Of a DNA stretch of 64,000 bases, positions 55,866 to 64,000 are shown piece after piece (position 1 is the first letter of the stretch; every line of letters begins with the position of its first letter). The position numbers were made by a program, and so were the translations under genes. The notes under the pieces were generated by a model. That model ran no database searches and had not been told where the DNA came from. It worked only from the letters and a program-made list of their open reading frames with translations. The stretch comes from Veillonella sp. (lineage in GTDB: Bacteria; Bacillota_C; Negativicutes; Veillonellales; Veillonellaceae): NCBI GenBank assembly GCA_018367495.1, contig JAGZGB010000001.1, positions 1 through 64,000 of the forward strand, in the 5' to 3' direction.

Positions 55866-57209
55866 ATGCGACAATTTACATTAGAAGAAAAAAATGAGGT
55901 TCTAGAGAATCCCTTTATCCATATTCATAGAAAACTTGATGTCCTATTAAACATAGGCAAACTACTCATGGAATGTGGTGCCGATACAAATCGAATCATC
56001 GAAGAAATGCTTAAAGCCGCCACATTTATGGGTATTCCTCATGATTATTTAAATATACATATTTCCTATACTACGATTATGGTCAATTTACTGCATAAAG
56101 AACGATCTATTACCGTATTTAGAAAAACACCTGTCCATGTACCCAATATGGCCATGATCAATGCCGTATCTAAACTCACATGGCGCGCCTTTGAACGACA
56201 TTATTCTCTCACTACCTATGAACAGCTGATTTCCAGATTAGATTCTACTATTCCAGTATATCCTGATTGGGTAAAAGGTATTGCCTGTGCTCTTGGTTCA
56301 GCAGGCCTTGCTTTTTTATATAGTGGAGATGCAATTGCCTTTATAGTAACAATTATTTGTTCTCTAATCGGTTATTTTACGCGTACACTATCCGTTCGTT
56401 TAGGTTGCAATGAATATGTAGGTATTGCATTAGGTGGATTTGCCGCTATGGTTTCTGCCTACGGCTTCTATTCACATATTGAACAAGATTCGTTAGTTTA
56501 TGTTCTCGTATGCTGTACCTTATTTATGATACCTGGTGTACCTCTTATAAACTCCGTTATCGATACCATCAACAACCATATTTTATCGGGAATTACAAGA
56601 GCCATTAGAACGATCCTTATCGTTGGTAGCATGACCTTAGGCATGGCCATGGCATTATACTTTAGCCCTATGCCGGCCTTTAGCTTTGTAGATATTAAGC
56701 CTCATGTATTATCCATTGAGCAAATTATAGGGGCTTTTACAGCAGCCGCATCCTTTGCAGTACTATTTAACGCTCCTGTACGGTTACTAGTATCCATTGG
56801 TATTGGTGGTGTATTATGTGTATTTATCCGCAATTTATTAGCTGTTGAATTTGGCTTCTCCATTCCAGGTGCTACCTTTGTAGGCGCTGCTGTAATGAGC
56901 GTGATCTATGTAAAAGTTTCTACTTGGCTGAGAACATCTAGCACAATTATCATCGTCCCATCTGCTATAGCTTTAATGCCTGGTATTTTATATTACAGAT
57001 TCCTCTTTGATATGCTTCATATCAACGCACTATCAGAATCTGGCTTACTTCATATGGTCCAAAACGGTGTAACAGGCGTCCTTACTATTGTAGGTATTGC
57101 GGTTGGTGTAGCGATTCCAAATGTACTAGCTCAAAAATATTTGAAAGCATTAAAAGAACGTAGAATTCAACAGCACTTGGCAACACGTCATATTAATGAT
57201 GGTCAATAG
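55866..57209 (+). CDS. ThrE-family amino-acid exporter (fused ThrE + ThrE_2)
   Basis: The only clear plus-strand gene. A 447-residue membrane protein with about ten helices. The N-terminal soluble part (IHRKLDVLLNIGKLLMECGADTNRIIEEMLK) and the pattern MIPGVPLINSVIDTINNHILSG belong to the ThrE (DUF1212) part. The C-terminal helices (about 285-420, SFVGAAVMSVIYVKVS-like, with IIIVPSAIALMPGILYYR) match ThrE_2 (DUF3815). Relatives export threonine and serine; the substrate here is not proven. I chose ATG 55866 because AGGGAG lies before it; a nine-codon longer frame from 55839 has no site. Confidence 0.85.
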   Translation: MRQFTLEEKNEVLENPFIHIHRKLDVLLNIGKLLMECGADTNRIIEEMLKAATFMGIPHDYLNIHISYTTIMVNLLHKERSITVFRKTPVHVPNMAMINAVSKLTWRAFERHYSLTTYEQLISRLDSTIPVYPDWVKGIACALGSAGLAFLYSGDAIAFIVTIICSLIGYFTRTLSVRLGCNEYVGIALGGFAAMVSAYGFYSHIEQDSLVYVLVCCTLFMIPGVPLINSVIDTINNHILSGITRAIRTILIVGSMTLGMAMALYFSPMPAFSFVDIKPHVLSIEQIIGAFTAAASFAVLFNAPVRLLVSIGIGGVLCVFIRNLLAVEFGFSIPGATFVGAAVMSVIYVKVSTWLRTSSTIIIVPSAIALMPGILYYRFLFDMLHINALSESGLLHMVQNGVTGVLTIVGIAVGVAIPNVLAQKYLKALKERRIQQHLATRHINDGQ

Positions 57210-57306
57210 ATATGCCTCACCAACTACATTACTAGCTTCGCAATATAGATAGCATACTAATTACCTATAGCTAGTAATAGGTAATTATAATCAAAAGAGC
57301 ATATAT

Positions 57307-57341
57307 AAAAAGAGCTGGCCCTCAACGAGGCCAGCTCTTTT
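57307..57341. terminator. Bidirectional terminator between the ThrE-type gene and ftsH
   Basis: AAAAGAGCTGGCC pairs with GGCCAGCTCTTTT, with a small inner CTC/GAG stem. A and T runs on both sides let it serve the converging genes on both strands. Confidence 0.9.
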
Positions 57342-57355
57342 ATTTAGATATCTCA

Positions 57356-59284
57356 TTATTTGATTTCATTAGAAGGTGTTTCACTAGGAGCATCCACTGT
57401 AGCAGTGTTCTCTTTAGCTTCAACCACCTCTGGTACTACAATACCTGCCGCTTCTAACGTAGCTTTAGGTTCCTCTATTTCAGGAGCTTTTGTTGTACCA
57501 TATTTGTAAAGATTATCTACCGCTTTTGCATCGATGGTTTCTTCCTCTAATAGAGCATTTGCCATATCATGTAAGAATTTCTCATTATCGCTAAGAAGTT
57601 TTGTTACATCTTTATAAGCTTCTTCAACAATACGATGAATTTCAGTATCGATTTTTGCAGCAATTTCTTCACTGTAATTGCGTTCATGTCCAAGGTTTTT
57701 ACCCAAGAATACTTGTTCTTGTTGTTCACCGAACACGATAGGACCAAGCTCATCGCTCATGCCCCAACGCGTTACCATAGCACGTGCCGTATTCGTTACA
57801 CTTTGAAGGTCACCAGAAGCACCTGTACTGATTTCATCTAAAATCAAGGCCTCTGCAATTCGACCACCAAGGGCTACGCGAATATCTGCCAATAATTGAG
57901 ATTTTGTTTTGTAGTTTTGTTCCTCTGTAGGAAGCATCATAGTGTAACCACCTGCTGCACCACGAGGAATGATTGTTACCTTATGAACAGGATCTGCATG
58001 AGGCAACAAATGTGCCACGATAGCATGACCAGATTCATGGTACGCTGTTAACTTACGGTCTTTTTCGCTCACAATGTGACTGCGGCGTTCAGGACCCATG
58101 CTAACCTTTTCACTAGCTTCTTCAACTTCAGCCATGGTAATAACTTTTTTGTTAAAACGAGCAGCTAAGAGAGCCGCTTCGTTTAATAAGTTATTTAAGT
58201 CAGCACCAGTAAAACCTGGAGTCTTCTTGGCAATTGTTTTTAAGTCTACATCGTCAGCTAACGGCTTATTACGAGCATGAACTTTAAGAATTGCTTCACG
58301 ACCACGTAAATCTGGACGCCCTACAATAACTTGACGGTCAAAACGACCTGGGCGCAAGAGCGCTGGATCAAGAATATCTGGGCGGTTTGTAGCAGCGATG
58401 GTAATAATACCTTCATTAGCACCAAAACCATCCATTTCAACGAGCAATTGGTTCAATGTTTGTTCACGTTCATCGTGACCACCACCAAGACCTGCTCCAC
58501 GTTGGCGACCTACTGCATCAATTTCATCGATAAAAATAATGCATGGCGCATTCTTTTTTGCTTGCGTGAAAAGATCTCGTACACGAGATGCACCAACACC
58601 TACGAACATTTCTACGAAGTCAGAACCAGAAATCGTAAAGAATGGTACCCCTGCTTCACCAGCAACGGCTTTTGCAAGTAATGTTTTACCTGTACCTGGA
58701 GGTCCCGCTAACAATACACCTTTCGGAATTTTAGCCCCAATAGCTGTAAATTTACCTGGATCCTTCAAGAATTCTACTACTTCTTCTAATTCTTGTTTGG
58801 CTTCTTCAGCACCAGCTACATCTTTGAAGCTAACTTTTACATTACCTTCTCCCATCAATTTAGCTCGGCTTTTACCAAAGTTCATTACTCGGCCGCCGCC
58901 ACCTTGTGTTTGTTGCATGATGAAAAAGAATAACACAACCAAGATGATAATAGGAATAGCAGAACCTAACAGGCTCATCCACCAAGCAGGTTGCTCAGGT
59001 GGAGCTGCTGTAATTTCTACGCCATTATCTTGTAATGTTTTAATTAATGTTTCATCACTTGGCGCATAAGAATTGAACTCTGTTCCATTTTTTAGTTTAC
59101 CTTTAATACCATGATCATTGGTAATCGTTACGGACTCAACCTTTTTCTGTTGTACTTGTTGAATAAATCCTGTGTAACTAAGCTCAGATTTATTCGCACT
59201 TTGACCAGAGAAAGCGTCAATGGCGATAACGAAAGCGGCAATGATAAGTAAATAAAGGACGATATTTTTTGTAAATCGACCCAA
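57356..59284 (-). CDS. ftsH: ATP-dependent zinc metalloprotease FtsH
   Basis: A 642-residue membrane AAA protease. Two N-terminal helices (about 8-25 and 107-123) flank a periplasmic loop of about 80 residues. Walker A is GPPGTGKT (194-201), Walker B is CIIFIDEID (about 248-256), the second region of homology is [20 protein letters not shown], and the zinc site is HESGH (416-420) with later Asp. A low-complexity tail rich in Glu, Ala, Val ends it. FtsH degrades LpxC in enteric bacteria, and lpxC is in this window, but no such link is shown here. The start codon is TTG with AAAGGGG upstream. Confidence 0.97.
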   Translation of the reverse strand: MGRFTKNIVLYLLIIAAFVIAIDAFSGQSANKSELSYTGFIQQVQQKKVESVTITNDHGIKGKLKNGTEFNSYAPSDETLIKTLQDNGVEITAAPPEQPAWWMSLLGSAIPIIILVVLFFFIMQQTQGGGGRVMNFGKSRAKLMGEGNVKVSFKDVAGAEEAKQELEEVVEFLKDPGKFTAIGAKIPKGVLLAGPPGTGKTLLAKAVAGEAGVPFFTISGSDFVEMFVGVGASRVRDLFTQAKKNAPCIIFIDEIDAVGRQRGAGLGGGHDEREQTLNQLLVEMDGFGANEGIITIAATNRPDILDPALLRPGRFDRQVIVGRPDLRGREAILKVHARNKPLADDVDLKTIAKKTPGFTGADLNNLLNEAALLAARFNKKVITMAEVEEASEKVSMGPERRSHIVSEKDRKLTAYHESGHAIVAHLLPHADPVHKVTIIPRGAAGGYTMMLPTEEQNYKTKSQLLADIRVALGGRIAEALILDEISTGASGDLQSVTNTARAMVTRWGMSDELGPIVFGEQQEQVFLGKNLGHERNYSEEIAAKIDTEIHRIVEEAYKDVTKLLSDNEKFLHDMANALLEEETIDAKAVDNLYKYGTTKAPEIEEPKATLEAAGIVVPEVVEAKENTATVDAPSETPSNEIK

Positions 59285-59372
59285 AAGATTACCCCTTTCA
59301 ATAGTAATTTAGTTGTATAAACGAATTGAGTACATCTCATTGAGAGATGTACCCATATATTATATCATATTT

Positions 59373-59918
59373 TTAATTTTGATACATTTCTTCCTTTAAA
59401 ATACCGATATATGGTAAATGGCGATATTTTTCTGCAAAGTCTAACCCATAACCGATAACGAAGTAATCAGGGATAACAAAACCCACATAATCTACCTCTA
59501 CATCCATCTTACGGCGTTCAGGCTTATTTAATAATGCTGCAAGGCGTACGCTTTTGGCGCCACGAGCATGTAAATTTTCTAATAAGTAATGCAATGTTGT
59601 ACCCGTATCTACGATATCTTCCACAACAAGTACATGCTTACCCTCTACAGATCGATCCAAATCTTTCAAAATTCGTACTACCCCTGTACTAGTTGTGCCA
59701 CTACCATAGCTAGAGCAAGAAATGAAATCAAAGCTTACATCTACGCTATCATCAATAGAGCGAGCCAAGTCTGTAAAGAAAACAACAGCTCCCTTTAACA
59801 CCCCTACGAGTACTACAGATTCATTTTTGTAGTCTTCGCTAATTGCTTTACCTAACTCGGCTACACGAGCCTGTAATTGTTCCGATGTATATAAAATCTC
59901 TTTTGCATCTTGATGCAT
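59373..59918 (-). CDS. hpt: Hypoxanthine phosphoribosyltransferase
   Basis: A 181-residue purine salvage enzyme making IMP/GMP. The PRPP loop is HVLVVEDIVDTGTTLHYLLENL, with VVLVGVLKGAVVFFTDLAR near the front and the base-binding VDYVGFVIPDYFVIGYGLDFAEKYRHLPYIG (in parts) at the end. The tilS-hpt-ftsH order is conserved across Firmicutes. ATG with GGAGGTC upstream, 24 bases after tilS. Confidence 0.96.
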   Translation of the reverse strand: MHQDAKEILYTSEQLQARVAELGKAISEDYKNESVVLVGVLKGAVVFFTDLARSIDDSVDVSFDFISCSSYGSGTTSTGVVRILKDLDRSVEGKHVLVVEDIVDTGTTLHYLLENLHARGAKSVRLAALLNKPERRKMDVEVDYVGFVIPDYFVIGYGLDFAEKYRHLPYIGILKEEMYQN

Positions 59919-59941
59919 CTATATGACCTCCACGATTCATA

Positions 59942-60940
59942 TTAATGTTTGCAATATACCTTTATTGTATCACATTGAGCAGTTACTTTTATACTTTTTA
60001 TAGTGAAAGTTTTTTCTTCCCCAGATTTAACAATATCGAGTAATTGCTCTTGATGAGCTGATGTAAGTGTTATATCTGAGTCTACAGTACTCACTAAACG
60101 CTGCCATAACCGACGTTGTATCGACAATGATTCTTGTCGTAAGGCACGACGAGATAAGCTCACCCCATCAGCACCTATAGTCACAAGTTTTTCAAAAGCT
60201 TGCTCCGTTAAATCAGATATAACTAATAAATCTTCATATACGGAATTTCCCAATCTAACAATAGCATCCACTACATTAGGGTTAATAACTTCTAACTCAG
60301 GTATAATACGATGACGAATCCTATTCCGCTGGTATTGCACATTCTCATTGGTAGAATCTATACAATATGGAATATGCTTCGCTGCTAAATAAGCCAATAC
60401 ATTTTCTTTTGTAACGTCTAAAAGTGGCCTGACTACAGGAATATCGTATTCAAAGCTTACCACTGACATGCCGGCCAAACCATTTAGCCCTGAACCTCTA
60501 ATAATATGTGCTAGAATCGATTCTGCTTGATCATCTTTGTGATGAGCCACCGCAATATAATCATAGTTTTCAGACTGTGCAAGCTCCGTAAGCCATTGAT
60601 AACGTACTTGTCGTCCTATAGTTTCTTCAGACTGCTTTTGTTCCTTGCTCAAACGAGGTACATCAAATGTAGTAGAATAAAATGGTAGTCCTAAAAATTT
60701 CACTTGATGTTGGAGCCACAAAACTTCTTCCTTACTTTCAGGACGAATACAGTGATCTACGATGGCCACACCTAGTTCATACATTGTATGTCGATGTATG
60801 GCAATATCTTGCAACAAATACAATAGAGCCATTGAATCAGGGCCACCAGAGCACGCTACTAAGATACGGCTGTTCTCAGGAAATAAATTATGTGATTTTA
60901 AGGTGTGATTAACGGTTCGAACGAGTGCTTTCACATTCAC
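59942..60940 (-). CDS. tilS: tRNA(Ile)-lysidine synthetase TilS
   Basis: About 332 residues. The PP-loop is ILVACSGGPDSMALLYLLQDI, followed by IVDHCIRPESKEEVLWL, AVAHHKDDQAESILAHIIRGSGLNGLAGM and YLAAKHIPYCIDSTNENVQYQRNRIRH (in parts), as in TilS. It converts C34 of the minor tRNA-Ile to lysidine so that AUA is read as Ile. It is shorter than the E. coli enzyme, having only a reduced C-terminal domain. I prefer the GTG at 60940 (GGAGG nine bases upstream); an ATG at 60961 would overlap the Ppx gene more, and a GTG at 60934 is close. Confidence 0.93.
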   Translation of the reverse strand: MNVKALVRTVNHTLKSHNLFPENSRILVACSGGPDSMALLYLLQDIAIHRHTMYELGVAIVDHCIRPESKEEVLWLQHQVKFLGLPFYSTTFDVPRLSKEQKQSEETIGRQVRYQWLTELAQSENYDYIAVAHHKDDQAESILAHIIRGSGLNGLAGMSVVSFEYDIPVVRPLLDVTKENVLAYLAAKHIPYCIDSTNENVQYQRNRIRHRIIPELEVINPNVVDAIVRLGNSVYEDLLVISDLTEQAFEKLVTIGADGVSLSRRALRQESLSIQRRLWQRLVSTVDSDITLTSAHQEQLLDIVKSGEEKTFTIKSIKVTAQCDTIKVYCKH

Positions 60941-61805
60941 GGGCCATTGCCTCCATACCATCTTGATCGCTCACAAATACATGAGGTACCTCATAGGCAT
61001 CCATAAAGGATGTTAAAATTTCTGCACCAGCAACGATGATATCGGCACGGCCAGCAGGCAAACCTTTTACCTGTAATCGCTCATCACGGCTCATATAACG
61101 CAATTTTAGAATGATGCCCTCTACTGTTTCACGACTTAATTTATGACCTTGCACCTTCGTACCGTTATAATTTTCAAGACCTAAGTCTATAGCCGCTAGC
61201 GTTGTTAAAGTACCACCGATGCCAATAAATTCACCAAATTCGCCTTGAATCATCATGGGGTCCCAAAGGAATCGTGTTTCTTCCCATACCCGTTGAGGCC
61301 CTTCATCAGACATAGATTGTAAGCGTACCGCCCCTACAGGATAAGAACGGCTCCAATACACGCCATCTTTATTCCCTAAAGCCAGTTCTGTACTACCACC
61401 ACCAATATCGATTGTCGTATAATGGCGACCATCATTCAACTGGTCTCCTAATGCACCATTAAATCCATAAATTGCCTCTTCATCACCTGATAAAATGCGC
61501 CATTCCATAGGACAATATGTATTGATACATCCCATAAATTCAATGCCATTTGGTGCTTCTCGAACGGCACTCGTCGCGAAGCCAAAACAGTAGTCCACAC
61601 CATATTGATCTGCAAGTTTTTTTATATCCGTGAAAGCTTGATAGGATGCCTCCATCGATTCAGCTCGCAACGTACCATCTGCATTTCGTTGTCCCAATCG
61701 CGTGGTCCATAATTGTTTTGGCTCATAGTGCCATATATTATTTTCATAGGTAGCCAATAATAAGCGTACTGAATTAGATCCAATATCAATGATAGCTAAC
61801 TTCAT
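60909..61805 (-). CDS. Ppx/GppA-family phosphatase
   Basis: A 298-residue ASKHA-fold enzyme. IIDIGSNSVRLLLATYE (phosphate 1), FGFATSAVREAPNGIEFM, RILSGDEEAIYGFNGAL and YTTIDIGGGSTELALG (phosphate 2) mark the Ppx/GppA domain. The C-terminal HD-like domain of long exopolyphosphatases is missing, as in short Ppx forms. Substrate (polyphosphate or pppGpp) is not decidable. It sits between the S1 gene and tilS, where sporulating Bacilli carry spoIIE. Overlaps tilS by 32 bases. Confidence 0.88.
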   Translation of the reverse strand: MKLAIIDIGSNSVRLLLATYENNIWHYEPKQLWTTRLGQRNADGTLRAESMEASYQAFTDIKKLADQYGVDYCFGFATSAVREAPNGIEFMGCINTYCPMEWRILSGDEEAIYGFNGALGDQLNDGRHYTTIDIGGGSTELALGNKDGVYWSRSYPVGAVRLQSMSDEGPQRVWEETRFLWDPMMIQGEFGEFIGIGGTLTTLAAIDLGLENYNGTKVQGHKLSRETVEGIILKLRYMSRDERLQVKGLPAGRADIIVAGAEILTSFMDAYEVPHVFVSDQDGMEAMARECESTRSNR

Positions 61806-61872
61806 AATCGCTCCTTACATAATTAGTATTCATCTAACACCATTATAACGTTAGAGCCTATACATAAGTAAA

Positions 61873-61893
61873 GAGATGGCTCAATGCCATCTC
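61873..61893 (-). terminator. Weak hairpin terminator between the S1 gene and the Ppx gene
   Basis: An 8-bp stem GAGATGGC/GCCATCTC with a 5-nt loop lies 6 bases past the S1-gene stop. Only three T follow, so partial termination with read-through into the Ppx gene is likely. Confidence 0.5.
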
Positions 61894-61899
61894 TCACTA

Positions 61900-62301
61900 T
61901 TAATCTCGACGACCGCCTCGGCCTCCACGTTTACCTTCTGTATTGCGTTTTAAATCATGTAATCGTTCATTACTATCACGCAAAAATGATTTCATCTTCG
62001 CTTCGAAAGCTTCTACGCTTTGTTTAGATTGAACTCGACGAGGGCGTCTATCTTCACTTACTACTTCTTTAGGTTGTGTTTGACGAATAGAAAGACCGAT
62101 TTTATTACCGTCAATAGATAAAACCTTAACCTTCACTGAATCTTCAACCTTTAACACGGTATTAATATCTTCGACATACCCATGAGCTACTTCAGAAATA
62201 TGAACTAACCCTGTTTGTTTCTCTCCTAAATCAACAAATACGCCAAATTTTGTAATACCAGATACGGTACCATTTACAATGTTACCAACTTCGATTGCCA
62301 T
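61900..62301 (-). CDS. S1 RNA-binding domain protein (YabR-like)
   Basis: A 133-residue protein with one S1 domain at residues 1-75 (VGNIVNGTVSGITKFGVFVDLGE, QTGLVHISEVAHGYVEDI, VKVLSIDGNKIGLSIRQ) and a basic tail rich in Arg, Lys and Gly (ending EGKRGGRGGRRD). It resembles YabR of Bacillus, which follows divIC as here. RNA or ribosome binding is likely; no precise role is known. GGAGG precedes the ATG. Confidence 0.88.
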   Translation of the reverse strand: MAIEVGNIVNGTVSGITKFGVFVDLGEKQTGLVHISEVAHGYVEDINTVLKVEDSVKVKVLSIDGNKIGLSIRQTQPKEVVSEDRRPRRVQSKQSVEAFEAKMKSFLRDSNERLHDLKRNTEGKRGGRGGRRD

Positions 62302-62370
62302 GCAACCTCCTAATTAATGCGGAAACCTCAAACTACACACTAATGCGAATCTAAATTACTAAAGACTAAC

Positions 62371-62703
62371 CTATTTTACATAAGGCACTTCACCAGGTTT
62401 TACAAGGCCTAGTTCCTCTCGAGCCACCCCCTCAATGGTCTTTGGATCTTGTAATTTAGCCTTTTCCTGTTCTAATTCTTCATTTCGCTGTTTTAATTCT
62501 TGCAATTGTTGCTCAATATGTTGTTTTTCTTGATATACAGCCACCAAGCGATAGGCTTGTCCTAACAATAGCAGCACCATAATCCCTATACCAATTCGCT
62601 TGATCCACATGAGGATAATACGTTGATCCTGCACTTTGCGATTAGGGCGAACCCGTTTGCGCAACCTTTTTGGACGCTGTACTTCCATAGTGTCTTGAGT
62701 CAT
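62371..62703 (-). CDS. divIC: DivIC/FtsB-type cell division protein
   Basis: A 110-residue septum protein. A basic N-terminal tail (RPKRLRKRVRPNRK) is cytoplasmic, one membrane helix covers about residues 34-55 (IGIGIMVLLLLGQAYRLVAV), then a coiled coil (EKQHIEQQLQELKQRNEELEQEKAKL in parts) leads to VAREELGLVKPGEVPYV, the usual FtsB/DivIC end. It would work with FtsL/DivIB in divisome activation. The ATG at 62703 has GGGGGAC upstream; a four-codon longer frame is possible. Confidence 0.92.
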   Translation of the reverse strand: MTQDTMEVQRPKRLRKRVRPNRKVQDQRIILMWIKRIGIGIMVLLLLGQAYRLVAVYQEKQHIEQQLQELKQRNEELEQEKAKLQDPKTIEGVAREELGLVKPGEVPYVK

Positions 62704-62866
62704 AATGTCCCCCAAAAATATTCATCATCTGTATACTGTCATTTTTTAATTATATCACAGAACCTCATTAGGGACTAAATAAAATTATCTATAGTTTTCC
62801 TTTAAATATATATTCTCTCTCTATACATAGATATATAAGTTTATCAGTAATAAACTTAGCAATACC

Positions 62867-63814
62867 TTACAAGGACTCTGCTTTATGAGCATATTCACGA
62901 ATAACTGCACAAGATTTTTTAAACAAATCTAATTCATCTTTAGTAAGCTTTAATTCAAATACATCTTCAATTCCATCTTTACCAATAACTGCTGGAGTAG
63001 ATGCAAAGATTCCTTCTTCACCATATTGGCCATCTAAATAGCAAGAACATGGTAATACTTTCTTTTCATCATGGAATACAGCACGAATTAATTCTGTTGT
63101 TGCACTAGCAATACCAAATTCTGTCGACCCTTTACCCGCCAATACATGGTAACCGCCAATTTTAACATCATCTAGCACTTGTGTATGATCTAGTGTAGGG
63201 AATCTATCCGGCAATTCTTGTTGCAATTCTACGAGAGGTTTTCCTTGTACATATACATGAGACCATGGCACCATAGCACTACCGCCATGTTCACCTAAGC
63301 AATAAGCTGTAATTGTACGATTACTAATATTAAAAATACGAGCTAATTCTTTTTGTAACCGTGCAGAATCTAAAGCTGTACCGCTAGAAATAATACGTTT
63401 AGGATTCCAATTTAAATGTTTGCATAAATATGTTGCTACAACATCAGCAGGATTAGAGATAGAGATAATAAAACCATCAAAGCTAGACTTTTTAATGCGA
63501 GGAATGACATCCTTTAGAACCTCAACTGTATCGCCAAGACTTTCTAAACGGTCTTGATATAAATTTGGTAAAGGACCAGCACAAAATACCAAAATATCAC
63601 AATCCCCACATTCTTCAATTGGACCAGCAGTAGCTGTTACTTTATGAGGAATATAACTAACAGCATCATTTATATCCATTGCTTGTGCTTTAGCCTTTTT
63701 CTCGTCAACATCCATCATATAAAGTTCATCTACTTCACCTTGTAGAGCAAGAGAAAATGCTACATGAGAACCTACATGTCCATTGCCAATAATACCTACT
63801 TTACGTAACTTCAT
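62867..63814 (-). CDS. L-lactate/malate dehydrogenase family enzyme, unusual substrate loop
   Basis: A 315-residue NAD-dependent 2-hydroxyacid dehydrogenase. GIIGNGHVGSHVAF binds NAD, with the Asp of YMMDVDEKK after strand 2. SISNPADVVA, GTALDSARLQ (substrate Arg) and the catalytic His in CLGEHGGSAMVPWSH are LDH-like. The mobile loop reads AGPLPNLYQDRLESLGDT: the catalytic Arg is kept, but where lactate dehydrogenases have Gln and malate dehydrogenases Arg, a Pro appears to stand, and the usual KPG/EGE segment is changed. It may be a lactate dehydrogenase, a hydroxyisocaproate-type enzyme or a transhydrogenase. AGGAGG upstream of ATG. Confidence 0.85.
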   Translation of the reverse strand: MKLRKVGIIGNGHVGSHVAFSLALQGEVDELYMMDVDEKKAKAQAMDINDAVSYIPHKVTATAGPIEECGDCDILVFCAGPLPNLYQDRLESLGDTVEVLKDVIPRIKKSSFDGFIISISNPADVVATYLCKHLNWNPKRIISSGTALDSARLQKELARIFNISNRTITAYCLGEHGGSAMVPWSHVYVQGKPLVELQQELPDRFPTLDHTQVLDDVKIGGYHVLAGKGSTEFGIASATTELIRAVFHDEKKVLPCSCYLDGQYGEEGIFASTPAVIGKDGIEDVFELKLTKDELDLFKKSCAVIREYAHKAESL

Positions 63815-63947
63815 AAGGGCCTCCTACTGTTAGTATTAAAAGATAGTTATCTCTAATACCATTCCACTTAAACCAACGTTTACAAACATGTGAATCGTCA
63901 TTTTTAAGTTATATAAAAATATATTGCTTATAAAATACATAAACTAT

Positions 63948-63975
63948 TATATACCTATTTTCTCATAGGTATATA
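63948..63975. other. Perfect 11-bp inverted repeat upstream of the dehydrogenase gene
   Basis: TATATACCTAT (63948-63958) and ATAGGTATATA (63965-63975) with a 6-nt loop, in AT-rich DNA about 130 bases before the ATG. It could be a weak terminator of a gene beyond the edge or an operator. Confidence 0.4.
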
Positions 63976-64000
63976 GAAAAATAGATTTATAGCGATAAAA

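Noticed and set aside
1..64000. CRISPR arrays, tRNA or rRNA genes, prophage
   Set aside because: No regularly spaced repeats, no tRNA-like cloverleaf with the TTCRA arm, and no phage-type genes were found on reading both strands.

Overview
The window looks like a Veillonella chromosome (class Negativicutes). The DNA is AT-rich, and a Firmicutes-type gene backbone sits next to genes for a true lipopolysaccharide outer membrane. The clearest markers are the OmpM porins with an N-terminal SLH domain, the single-gene LptF/G, LpxI in place of LpxH, and an MlaD with a C-terminal barrel-like domain. Every confident gene is on the minus strand except one amino-acid exporter (thrE-like, about 55.9-57.2 kb). 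Transcription therefore runs from the right edge towards the left.

Region by region, in transcription order: (a) 62.9-63.8 kb, a lactate/malate dehydrogenase-family gene. (b) 57.4-62.7 kb, divIC, an S1-domain gene, a Ppx/GppA gene, tilS, hpt and ftsH, in an order that recalls the divIC-yabR-tilS-hprT-ftsH stretch of Bacillus. (c) 52.3-55.7 kb, birA, coaX, dusB and greA, followed by lysS. (d) 44.2-50.6 kb, an ornithine decarboxylase, a CDF-type transporter, serS, a small transaldolase and glpX. (e) 41.4-44.1 kb, murA and an mreB with a long basic N-terminal extension. (f) 26.3-41.2 kb, an envelope transport block: an AMIN + phosphodiester-glycosidase protein, a tiny exported biotinyl-like protein, an S55 peptidase, mlaE-mlaF-mlaD, tolC, tamB and bamA. 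(g) 19.8-26.2 kb, three Skp/OmpH-like proteins, lpxD, an LpxL-type acyltransferase, then lpxC-fabZ-lpxA. (h) 4.8-19.5 kb, a fifteen-gene run lpxI-lpxB-msbA-waaA-lpxK-kdsB-kdsA-kdsD-kdsC-lpxL-lptC-lptA-lptB-lptF plus a DUF3084 gene, with mostly touching or overlapping reading frames. (i) 0-4.7 kb, an RNase H-fold gene, a YitT-type gene, lepB and two tandem ompM genes; the second is cut by the window edge.

Together the genes cover the build-out of an outer membrane: the complete Kdo2-lipid A pathway, most of the Lpt export bridge (lptD is not here), outer-membrane protein insertion (BamA, Skp paralogues, TamB), lipid traffic (Mla), efflux (TolC) and tethering of the outer membrane to the wall (OmpM). 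No tRNA, rRNA, insertion sequence, prophage or CRISPR array is visible.

The most unusual signals are: twin ompM leaders with an identical 19-nt box at exactly the same distance from each start codon; an MlaD that may bridge the whole envelope; three differently anchored Skp paralogues; a compressed BirA-like inverted repeat at the birA promoter; and a dehydrogenase with a non-standard substrate loop that could be the long-known but, to my knowledge, unassigned Veillonella lactate-oxaloacetate transhydrogenase.
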